DNA from: an uncultured Muribaculaceae bacterium
GTDB lineage: Bacteria > Bacteroidota > Bacteroidia > Bacteroidales > Muribaculaceae
NCBI GenBank assembly: GCA_910578395.1
Contig: CAJTPZ010000002.1
Coordinates: 194,543-258,542, forward strand
DNA length: 64,000 nucleotides
Direction: 5' to 3'
A program made the translations under genes and the position numbers. How positions within the stretch are numbered: the first letter of the stretch is position 1; every line of letters begins with the position of its first letter. The notes under the pieces were generated by a model. That model saw only the letters and a list, made by a program, of their open reading frames with translations, was not told where the DNA came from and ran no database searches. This document shows positions 24,181 through 31,684 of this stretch, one piece after another.

Positions 24181-24792
24181 TTACACACTCTCTAATTCTT
24201 TCAGCCGGGCTACATATTTCCCGATGATGTCAAATTCAATATTCACCCGATCCCCCTCTTTCAGCTTACAGAAATTTGTATGCTCAAGTGTATAGGGGAT
24301 TATGGCCACGCGAAAACTTTTCGGCGTGGAGTCACACACGGTAAGGCTCACGCCGTTTACAGTCACCGATCCCTTTTCGACTGTCATGTATCCTTTCTTG
24401 ACGAGATCGGTTGTTACTTCATACTCAAACTTGAAGTAATGGCTGCCCTCGACTTCCTCGATCTCGGTGCAAATTGCAGTGCAGTCTACATGCCCCTGCA
24501 CGATGTGACCGTCAAGGCGTCCGTTCATCTTCATGCTGCGCTCCAGATTCACGAGTGAACCGGCTGTGAGTTGGCCGAGATTGCTTCGCCGCAGAGTTTC
24601 CTCTATGGCTGTCACGCGGTATGTACCGTTGCTGTTGAGTTCAACCACTGTCAGGCACACACCGTTGTGCGATACCGATTGATCGATTCGTAGCTCATCG
24701 GCAAATGATGATCTGACTGTCAGTTGGAGGTTTCCATCCCTGCGTTCTGCCGATATCACTTGCGCTGCTTCCTCTACAATTCCTGAAAACAT
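24181..24792 (-). CDS. ribE: Riboflavin synthase alpha subunit
   Basis: Dismutates two 6,7-dimethyl-8-ribityllumazine molecules to riboflavin. The 203-residue protein starts MFSGIVEE, the family hallmark, and shows the internal duplication: SVSHNGVCLTVVE in the first lumazine-binding barrel and GSVTVNGVSLTVCD in the second, with GHVD between them (about 98-101). Its stop codon is one base from the pheS ATG, so it is tightly coupled to pheS. No FMN riboswitch was recognised upstream and no other rib gene is in the window. Confidence 0.95.
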   Translation of the reverse strand: MFSGIVEEAAQVISAERRDGNLQLTVRSSFADELRIDQSVSHNGVCLTVVELNSNGTYRVTAIEETLRRSNLGQLTAGSLVNLERSMKMNGRLDGHIVQGHVDCTAICTEIEEVEGSHYFKFEYEVTTDLVKKGYMTVEKGSVTVNGVSLTVCDSTPKSFRVAIIPYTLEHTNFCKLKEGDRVNIEFDIIGKYVARLKELESV

Positions 24793-24849
24793 GATTTTTG
24801 GTGTGTGTCGTGAGGTTGGTTTGTAAATCTATGAAGGACTGGAGAAAGA

Positions 24850-25572
24850 TTATTCTTCCTCCTCCTTCATGTTGTGAAAGACGTTCTGCACGTCCTCGTC
24901 TTCCTCGAGTTTTTCAAGAAGTTTATCAAGTGCAACACGCTGTTCGGCGGTAACTTCTTTTAGTTCGTGGGGAATACGCTCAAATTCAGCGCTTACTATT
25001 TCAAATTCGTTGCCTTCGAGATATTTCTGTATATTGGCGAATTCTTCAAATGCGCCATAGAGGATGATTTCGTCCTCGTCGGCTTCGATTTCGTCTACGC
25101 CATAGTCGATCAGCTCAAGCTCCAGATCCTCAAGAGATATGCCGTCTTTCGACTTGATCTTGAAAACACTCTTGTGGTCGAATAGGAACGTCAGCGAGCC
25201 TTGAGTGCCAAGGTTGCCTCCATAACGGGTGAAATAAGAACGCACATTTGCCACAGTACGGGTATTGTTGTCAGTGGCAGCTTCTACGAAAATAGCAATG
25301 CCGTGAGGGCCATATCCCTCATAGGTTATTTCCTTGTAGTCGCTTGCATCTTTGTCTGTAGCTTTTTTGATAGCCCGCTCTACTGTGTCCTTAGGCATGT
25401 TTGCTGCCTTGGCGTTCTGCATAAGAGCACGCAGGCGGGGGTTGGTTGTTGGGTCCGGGCCACCTGATTTGGCGGCTATGGTGATTTCCTTACCGATGCG
25501 CGTGAATGTACGCGACATGTTGCCCCAGCGTTTCATCTTGCGGGCTTTGCGATATTCAAATGCTCTTCCCAT
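24850..25572 (-). CDS. YebC/PmpR-family DNA-binding or translation-related protein
   Basis: A 240-residue member of the YebC/TACO1 family, which acts as transcriptional regulator in some bacteria and as a translation factor easing polyproline or stalled synthesis in others (family knowledge). Visible: MGRAFEYRKARKMKRWGNMSRTFTRIGKEI at the start, then GGPDPTTNPRLRALMQNAKAANMPKDTVERAIKKA, YEGYGPHGIAIFVE and an acidic C-terminus ending MKEEEE. The frame is open 26 codons further upstream into pheT, but the ATG at 25572 matches the family. It lies between pheT and ribE in a minus-strand run. Confidence 0.85.
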   Translation of the reverse strand: MGRAFEYRKARKMKRWGNMSRTFTRIGKEITIAAKSGGPDPTTNPRLRALMQNAKAANMPKDTVERAIKKATDKDASDYKEITYEGYGPHGIAIFVEAATDNNTRTVANVRSYFTRYGGNLGTQGSLTFLFDHKSVFKIKSKDGISLEDLELELIDYGVDEIEADEDEIILYGAFEEFANIQKYLEGNEFEIVSAEFERIPHELKEVTAEQRVALDKLLEKLEEDEDVQNVFHNMKEEEE

Positions 25573-25618
25573 GGGAAGTGATGATATGTGGTTTTTACTG
25601 TTTGGATTTTCAAACTCT

Positions 25619-28096
25619 TTAACGCAGTGATGCTCCGAGGCGCTTCTCAAGAGAGAGCGTGACTTTCTGCATTACTGCATCGATCTGCTTGTCCTGGAGA
25701 GTTTTCTCGTCATCCTGAAGAGTGATGGCGATAGCATAGCTCTTTTTGCCGGCAGGAAGATTTTTTCCTTCGTATACATCGAAGAGTTCAATGTTCTTGA
25801 GAAGACGTTTTTCTGCCGAACGTACGGTCTGCTCTATCATTTCCATTGTGACTGATGAGTCAATAAGCAGTGCGAGATCACGGCGCACAGGCATTGTACG
25901 AGGCAGGGGAGTGAATTCGGCATTTCGCTTGAGTGCGAGTGACACAAGTGCGCTCCAGTCAAGCTCGGCATAGAAAACAGGCTGTTTGATACCCATTTTG
26001 CGTAATAGAGACAGAGAGAGTACGCCCATTGTGCCGAGTCGTTTTCCCGAACGTGTCGATATTGTCATCTGATTCTCATATACATCGTCAGGTTCGGTCA
26101 CGTTGAGTGCGATTTCACGGGTATTTAATCCAAGACGGGCTATCACATTGCTTACGACAGCTTTGAGATCGAAGAATGTCGATGGGCGTGCGCTGTATGC
26201 CCAGTTGCCTTCGTTCATGTCTCCGGTGATCCAAAGAGCCAGACGTGATTCCTCTTTGAACGGGCGCAGCGGTTGTTCTTTGGTTGATACTTCTTCCGGA
26301 TTGAAGAAGTATACATTTCCGCTTTCATAGAACCGCAGATTTGAATTCTTGCGGTTGATGTTATGCGATATTGATTCAAGTCCTCCGAAAAGCAAGGTCT
26401 GGCGCATTACGCTCAGGTCATTGCTAAGGGGATTGAGAAGTCTTACACAATTGTCAGCCGGCCATCGGTTAACCCCTTCATAGTATGATGTCGATGACAA
26501 CGAATTATTGAGTATTTCGTTAAATCCTGTTGCCGAGAGCTGTTCGCTGATGGTGCGCAGCAGGTCATCGGCAGCGTCAGTAGGAGTCTGGAATGAAAGA
26601 GAGGCATGGAGCTGATCTCCGGCGGCTATATTGTTGTAACCGTATATTCGAAGTATATCTTCGATCACATCGCACGGACGTCGCACGTCCACCCTGTAGG
26701 TCGGTACTTCCAGACAGATTTCATCGTTGCTGGGGCGCTCGGTTGATTTTATTTCAAGAGACGCGAGTATAGAGTTGACCGTATCCTTGGGAATCTCTTT
26801 TCCGACCAGTGCATTCAGTTTGCTGTAGCTCAGGGTTACAGGATAAGGAGCGATAGTTTCGGGATAGATATCGACAGGTTCGCCGCATATCTCACCTCCG
26901 GCAAGCTCTTTGACTAAAAGTGCTGCAAGCTTTATCGCATAAAGGCAGATGTTGGGATCAGTTCCACGTTCGTAGCGGAATGAGGCGTCAGTAGACAGTC
27001 CGTGGCGTCTTGCTGTCTTTCTGACCCATGTCGGGTTAAAATAGGCGCTCTCAAGAAATATATCGGTAGTCGATTCTGTCACTCCGGAATTCAGGCCTCC
27101 GAATACTCCTGCTATGCACATAGGTCCGTCGCCACCGCATATCATAAGGTCTTTTTCCGAAAGCTTGCGTTCTATACCGTCGAGTGTGACAAAGGGAGTC
27201 CCTTCGGCTACAGTCTTGACAGTCACTTTGTCGGCTTTGATCTGCGACAGATCGAAGCAGTGAAGAGGCTGTCCGAGACCAAGCAGTATGTAGTTGGTGA
27301 TATCTACGATGTTGTTGATTGGACGTTGGCCGATAGATGTAAGCCGTTCTTTGAGCCATTCGGGGCTTTCCGAAACTTTCACACCTCTGATAGTCAGTCC
27401 GCAATAACGTGGACAGGCTTCGGTGTTCATCACCTCCACCTCAAGGCCGCCATCGTTGCGGTCGGCTTTGAAAGCATCTATATTGGGTTTATTGGCTTTG
27501 GCTGGACGGTCATGTGTGCAAAGCCAAGCCGAAAGATCACGCGCTACTCCGTAATGCGATGCCGCGTCAACGCGGTTAGGGGTCAGATCCACTTCAAGTA
27601 CGTGATCACTTGTCAGCTTGTAATATTCTGCTGCAGGTGTACCAGGTTTTACATCTTCGTGGATCACTATGATTCCGTCATGGGAGTTTCCTACACCGAT
27701 TTCATCTTCGGCGCAGATCATCCCGAAAGAATCCTGACCGCGCATGCGACCTTTCTTTATAGTGAATTCCTTTCCGTCAGGCGTGTAAAGAACAGTCCCG
27801 ATTGTGGCGACTACGACAGTCTGTCCGGCTGCGACGTTTGGAGCGCCGCACACTATCTGCACAGGGCCGTTGGCGTCCCCGATGTCTACAGTCGTGATGT
27901 GAAGATGATCGCTGTCGGGGTGATCGACACAAGTGAGTACTTTTCCGATCACAAGACCACGGAGGCCGCCGCGTATCGATTCTACCTCCTCTACCGATCC
28001 AGTTTCAAGACCTATCGATGTGAGAGCTTCGGCCAGGCGTTCGGCCGAAAGGTCGAAGTCGATATAATCGCGAAGCCATTTATAGGATATATTCAT
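25619..28096 (-). CDS. pheT: Phenylalanine-tRNA ligase beta subunit
   Basis: Beta subunit of phenylalanyl-tRNA synthetase; it carries the editing site that removes Tyr-tRNA-Phe. The 825-residue protein starts MNISYKWLRDYIDFDLS, followed by a tRNA-binding (OB) domain with CVDHPDSDHLHITTVDIG (about 57-74), B3/B4 editing domains, B5 domain and the C-terminal anticodon-binding FDX domain (FDVYEGKNLPAGKKSYAI). The length matches the bacterial family. A canonical promoter lies upstream at 28138-28169 and probably drives the run pheT, YebC-family gene, ribE, pheS, nth. Confidence 0.96.
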   Translation of the reverse strand: MNISYKWLRDYIDFDLSAERLAEALTSIGLETGSVEEVESIRGGLRGLVIGKVLTCVDHPDSDHLHITTVDIGDANGPVQIVCGAPNVAAGQTVVVATIGTVLYTPDGKEFTIKKGRMRGQDSFGMICAEDEIGVGNSHDGIIVIHEDVKPGTPAAEYYKLTSDHVLEVDLTPNRVDAASHYGVARDLSAWLCTHDRPAKANKPNIDAFKADRNDGGLEVEVMNTEACPRYCGLTIRGVKVSESPEWLKERLTSIGQRPINNIVDITNYILLGLGQPLHCFDLSQIKADKVTVKTVAEGTPFVTLDGIERKLSEKDLMICGGDGPMCIAGVFGGLNSGVTESTTDIFLESAYFNPTWVRKTARRHGLSTDASFRYERGTDPNICLYAIKLAALLVKELAGGEICGEPVDIYPETIAPYPVTLSYSKLNALVGKEIPKDTVNSILASLEIKSTERPSNDEICLEVPTYRVDVRRPCDVIEDILRIYGYNNIAAGDQLHASLSFQTPTDAADDLLRTISEQLSATGFNEILNNSLSSTSYYEGVNRWPADNCVRLLNPLSNDLSVMRQTLLFGGLESISHNINRKNSNLRFYESGNVYFFNPEEVSTKEQPLRPFKEESRLALWITGDMNEGNWAYSARPSTFFDLKAVVSNVIARLGLNTREIALNVTEPDDVYENQMTISTRSGKRLGTMGVLSLSLLRKMGIKQPVFYAELDWSALVSLALKRNAEFTPLPRTMPVRRDLALLIDSSVTMEMIEQTVRSAEKRLLKNIELFDVYEGKNLPAGKKSYAIAITLQDDEKTLQDKQIDAVMQKVTLSLEKRLGASLR

Positions 28097-28137
28097 TTAC
28101 TCCAGTGGATGATTGATGTGCACTTTCTATTAATGCG

Positions 28138-28169
28138 CAAAAATAACTATTTTTTCAATAAAATTCAAA
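28138..28169 (-). promoter_or_regulatory. Bacteroidota-type promoter of the pheT run
   Basis: On the minus strand a TTTG (28169-28166) is followed after exactly 20 nt by TATTTTTG (28145-28138), an excellent match to the -33/-7 arrangement. It lies about 42 nt upstream of the pheT ATG. Confidence 0.7.
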
Positions 28170-28218
28170 CCTCTTGCACACACCCTGTTTCTTGGTCAGA
28201 AAACACATAAAAAAGTGC

Positions 28219-28226
28219 TATCTTTG
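28219..28226 (+). promoter_or_regulatory. Candidate -7 promoter element of the nucleotidyltransferase run
   Basis: TATCTTTG, 28 nt before the ATG at 28255. A TTG at 28192-28194 lies 24 nt upstream, longer than the usual spacing. Confidence 0.5.
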
Positions 28227-28254
28227 AGCAGAAAAATCACAATATGTTTTCACT

Positions 28255-28971
28255 ATGAACTATGTAATTCTTGCAGGTGGACTTGGATCGCGTTTCCAAA
28301 AGGAGGGCCACATGGTTCCCAAACCACTTGTTCAGCTTCTTGGCCAGCCTATGATAGGCCGCCTGATAAAGACTCTTTGCAAATTTGGCGCAGAGCGCAT
28401 TCAGGTCGCGGCTAATGCCCGTATGCCTCAGTTGATAGAATATCTTGAGCAGCTTGTTGCCGAGGGATATCCGGTAGTTGTGAATCCCGTGATAACTGAC
28501 AACTCCTATGTCAGTCTGCGTGAAGGTGCCCGTGGCATTGACGGAAAGTTCATTGCAATGACTGTTGATGCCATTTTTACCAACGAGGAATTCGGTCGTT
28601 ATGTCGATGCAGTAGCTAAAACCGACGACAACACCATACTCATGGGGCTAACCCGTTTTGTCGATGACGAGAGTCCGCTATATGCCAGAATCAATGATGA
28701 TGGTGAGATTATAGACTATCGTTATGGTGGAGAACCTTTTACTGAGGGAACAATCGTATCGGCCGGTCTTTATGGATTGTCGGGAAAAGCTATGCGGAAA
28801 ATCGTCGACGAAGACAAGCATCCGACATCGCTGAGTGATTTTCAGCGTATCCTTGCCGCTGAAACCGATATGAAGGTTCTTCCGTTTGAGTTTGAGAAAG
28901 CTTTTGATGTTGATAATCTTCACGACCGGGGTGCAGCGGAAGAATTCCTACGGAATGCCAACGGAGAGTGA
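28255..28971 (+). CDS. Nucleotidyltransferase (sugar-phosphate NTP transferase fold)
   Basis: A 238-residue protein with the NTP-transferase signature YVILAGGLGSRFQKEG...PKPLVQLLGQPMI (residues 3-34) and the metal-binding aspartate in AMTVDAIF (about 105). It should activate a phosphorylated sugar, polyol or alcohol with a nucleoside triphosphate in the cytoplasm. It could, in principle, supply a CDP- or NDP-activated donor, and the window also has a CDP-alcohol transferase at 2983-3915, but the loci are 25 kb apart and a link is only a guess. It starts a plus-strand run with DUF5063, menA, rarA and bglX, spaced 13 nt from the next gene. Confidence 0.75.
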   Translation: MNYVILAGGLGSRFQKEGHMVPKPLVQLLGQPMIGRLIKTLCKFGAERIQVAANARMPQLIEYLEQLVAEGYPVVVNPVITDNSYVSLREGARGIDGKFIAMTVDAIFTNEEFGRYVDAVAKTDDNTILMGLTRFVDDESPLYARINDDGEIIDYRYGGEPFTEGTIVSAGLYGLSGKAMRKIVDEDKHPTSLSDFQRILAAETDMKVLPFEFEKAFDVDNLHDRGAAEEFLRNANGE

Positions 28972-28984
28972 GGCTTAGGGGATT

Positions 28985-29527
28985 ATGAATAACAATGCTC
29001 TTGCATTCACAGCCTTGAGCCGTGAATATTGCGACACGCTTGCTTCGGCATCGTCTGGTTCTCCGTCTCGGTTTGTTGGTTCGATGCTGAAGCTTTTGCC
29101 TCGCATATATATTGCCGCGTCCGATCTTAAGCCTTCGGCTGCTATGTTGCTTGAAGAGGAGGATGACTCATGGCTGAATCCTGTTCTCGATGAGCAGGCC
29201 TATGATGATGTGCGTGCTTCGGTTGCTGTGCTCATGGGTGAAGAAGATGTGTTTCTTGAGGTGTTTGAGGAAGACATGAAGTATAGCGAGACTCCGGTTG
29301 CGGCAAGTATATCCGAAAGTCTTGCCGATATATATCAGCAGCTGTTTAATTTTCTATACACTGTCGCTGACTCGACCGATGATGTCATTGACAGTGCGAT
29401 TTTAGCAGTTCGCACTTCATTTAAAGAATTCTGGTCACAGACCCTTCTAAACGTACTTCGGGCATTAAATCATCTTTTGGCAGCCGGACTGTTGCCTGCC
29501 GACAGCGACGATGAAGGCATGGATTGA
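28985..29527 (+). CDS. DUF5063 domain protein
   Basis: A 180-residue acidic, helical protein with no signal peptide. The family recognisable here (DUF5063) is found mainly in Bacteroidota and has no established function. Acidic patches include LLEEEDDSWLNPVLDEQAYDDV (first half) and EDVFLEVFEEDMKY; the C-terminal half has SFKEFWSQTLLNVLRALNHLL. Its last 17 bases overlap the start of menA, so translation is probably coupled. Family call moderately sure; function unknown. Confidence 0.6.
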   Translation: MNNNALAFTALSREYCDTLASASSGSPSRFVGSMLKLLPRIYIAASDLKPSAAMLLEEEDDSWLNPVLDEQAYDDVRASVAVLMGEEDVFLEVFEEDMKYSETPVAASISESLADIYQQLFNFLYTVADSTDDVIDSAILAVRTSFKEFWSQTLLNVLRALNHLLAAGLLPADSDDEGMD

Positions 29528-30368
29528 GGCTATGAGGCTGCGCACACTCCCCGTTTCTACGGCCGGAGTGTTTGCTTCGTGGGCTATCGCTGCCGACAGC
29601 CCTGTCTTTCGATGGATTCCGGCTGTAATATGCCTTCTTTTTGCTGTAGGAGCTCAGATTGCCTCTAACTTTGCAAATGAGTATTATGATTACCGTGACG
29701 GTTTGGATCGTCCGGGACGATCGGGGCCGAGACGGGGTGTCACAGAGGGAGACATTTCCCCAAAGGCAATGAAAGCAGCTACCTATGCCCTTCTTGCGGT
29801 AACATCGGCACTTGGCCTGTTACTTATTATGTGGGGAGGGTGGTGGCTGATTGCAGTCGGAGCAGTCATACTGCTCGGAGCTCTTGCCTACAGTGCCGGT
29901 CCTTGGCCTCTTTCCCGTCATTGTCTTGGCGAGGTCATGGTCATAATCTTTTTTGGAATTGTACCTGTCAACTTCACATGCTGGCTTGTCTCAGGCCTAT
30001 GGTCGGTTGAATCTTTGCTTGTTTCTGTCGCTATCGGTTTGATGGGAGCGAATGTGCTGATTGTAAATAACTATCGTGATGCTGACGATGATGCCGCTGT
30101 GGGCAAGCACACGTTGGCTACACGATTTGGCCGTAAAGCCATGCATCGGCTGTATCTTGCCAATGCTGTTGTCGCCAGCTCGCTCACTTTGCTGGCATCT
30201 TGTCAATTCATTTTTGCCGCTGCGATATATTTGACGGTGGCATATTTTATTTGGCGTCGCATGAAGCTGCCTGAGAATCCGGAACAGGCATATCTTGCTG
30301 CTCTTAATCCGCTTCTGGGCATGACTGCATGTTCGATGCTTATTTATGCAATCACTCTTTTTCTTTGA
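29511..30368 (+). CDS. menA: 1,4-dihydroxy-2-naphthoate polyprenyltransferase (MenA)
   Basis: Attaches the polyprenyl tail to dihydroxynaphthoate, the membrane step of menaquinone synthesis. The 285-residue protein has about eight to nine transmembrane segments and the UbiA-family aspartate-rich sites: NFANEYYDYRDGLDRPG (about 54-70) with GPRRGVTEG, and NNYRDADDDAAVGKHTLATRFGR (about 184-206). The length is typical. It overlaps the DUF5063 gene by 17 bases and is followed by rarA after 3 nt. No other men gene is in the window. Confidence 0.9.
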   Translation: MKAWIEAMRLRTLPVSTAGVFASWAIAADSPVFRWIPAVICLLFAVGAQIASNFANEYYDYRDGLDRPGRSGPRRGVTEGDISPKAMKAATYALLAVTSALGLLLIMWGGWWLIAVGAVILLGALAYSAGPWPLSRHCLGEVMVIIFFGIVPVNFTCWLVSGLWSVESLLVSVAIGLMGANVLIVNNYRDADDDAAVGKHTLATRFGRKAMHRLYLANAVVASSLTLLASCQFIFAAAIYLTVAYFIWRRMKLPENPEQAYLAALNPLLGMTACSMLIYAITLFL

Positions 30369-30371
30369 ATT

Positions 30372-31649
30372 ATGGCAAATACCCTTCCTCCGTTGGCTGA
30401 ACGTCTGCGACCACGTTCGCTCGACGATTATATCGGACAGACCCACCTCGTGGGAGAGGGGGGTGTTGTCCGGCGCATGATTCAGAGTGGCAGTATAGCT
30501 TCGTTTATACTCTGGGGGCCTCCAGGAGTAGGAAAGACAACACTTGCCCGAATTGTATCCGGTGCTACGGGTAACGCGTTTTTTACGCTTAGTGCAGTTA
30601 CTGCCGGTGTCAAAGAAGTTAGGGAGGTACTTGACCGTTGTAAGGCAGAGTCTGTAAGCGTTTTCTCAAAAGGCCGGCCGATACTTTTTATCGACGAAAT
30701 TCACCGGTTCAACAAAGCGCAGCAGGATAGTCTGCTCGGAGCGGTTGAAAACGGCACTGTCACACTTATTGGTGCGACTACCGAGAATCCTTCCTTTGAG
30801 GTTATACGCCCACTTCTTTCGCGTGCTCAGATTTATACTCTCAGGCCGCTTGAGGCTTTGGACCTGCAGAAGCTGCTTGATAGGGCTGTGGCGACTGACG
30901 AGATTTTGTCAAGACGCGATGTGAAAATCGAGTCTGTTGATGCTTTGTTTCGCTTCTCAGGGGGTGATGCCCGGAAACTACTGAATATACTCGACCTTCT
31001 TGAGCAGTCGACTCCGCATGGTGAGCCACTGATAGTCTCCGATGCAAACGTTACATCCTCCCTTCAGGAAAATCCGGCTGCTTATGACAAAGGAGGGGAG
31101 ATGCACTATGATATTATTTCGGCATTTATCAAAAGTATCAGGGGAAGCGACCCTGATGCAGCGGTCTATTGGCTGGCTCGAATGATAGCCGGGGGAGAGG
31201 ATCCTGAGTTTATTGCCCGGCGTCTGGCGATAGTTGCGGCCGAGGATATAGGTCTTGCCAACCCTAATGCATTGCTTCTCGCCAATGCAACTTACGATAT
31301 ATTGCGTAAGATTGGAATGCCTGAAGGTCGTATACCGTTGGCGGAGTGTACTGTTTATCTTGCCAATTCTCAAAAGAGTAATTCGGCTTATCGATCCATA
31401 GACGCTGCATTGGCCAAGGTAAGGGAAACGGGTGATTTGCCGGTGCCGTTGCATCTGCGCAATGCACCTACATCGCTGATGAAAGATATGGGCTATGGCG
31501 CCGACTATAAATATGCGCATGATTATCCCGGAAATTTCGTGCGTCAGCAATTTCTGCCTGACCGATTAGTCGGTACACGTTTCTGGCATGCATGTCGAAA
31601 CTCTCAGGAAGATCGTCTTGAGGAACTGCGCAAGTCTCGTTGGGGATAA
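30372..31649 (+). CDS. rarA: Replication-associated recombination protein RarA (MgsA)
   Basis: AAA+ ATPase related to clamp-loader subunits that acts at stalled replication forks. The 425-residue protein begins PLAERLRPRSLDDYIGQTHLVG, with Walker A GPPGVGKTTLA (about 51-61), Walker B LFIDEIHRFNKAQQD (about 98-112), sensor 1 IGATTENPSFEV and the C-terminal tetramerisation region with YKYAHDYPGNFVRQQFLP. It follows menA by 3 nt; the ATG at 31649 overlaps its TAA stop but is probably not the start of the next gene. Confidence 0.93.
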   Translation: MANTLPPLAERLRPRSLDDYIGQTHLVGEGGVVRRMIQSGSIASFILWGPPGVGKTTLARIVSGATGNAFFTLSAVTAGVKEVREVLDRCKAESVSVFSKGRPILFIDEIHRFNKAQQDSLLGAVENGTVTLIGATTENPSFEVIRPLLSRAQIYTLRPLEALDLQKLLDRAVATDEILSRRDVKIESVDALFRFSGGDARKLLNILDLLEQSTPHGEPLIVSDANVTSSLQENPAAYDKGGEMHYDIISAFIKSIRGSDPDAAVYWLARMIAGGEDPEFIARRLAIVAAEDIGLANPNALLLANATYDILRKIGMPEGRIPLAECTVYLANSQKSNSAYRSIDAALAKVRETGDLPVPLHLRNAPTSLMKDMGYGADYKYAHDYPGNFVRQQFLPDRLVGTRFWHACRNSQEDRLEELRKSRWG

Positions 31650-31684
31650 TGAATGAATACCGGAAAAGCATTGGAGAATCATCT

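Noticed and set aside
27002..28210. 402-residue open frame on the plus strand, antisense to pheT
   Set aside because: pheT is clearly coding on minus across this region; the frame has no family resemblance.
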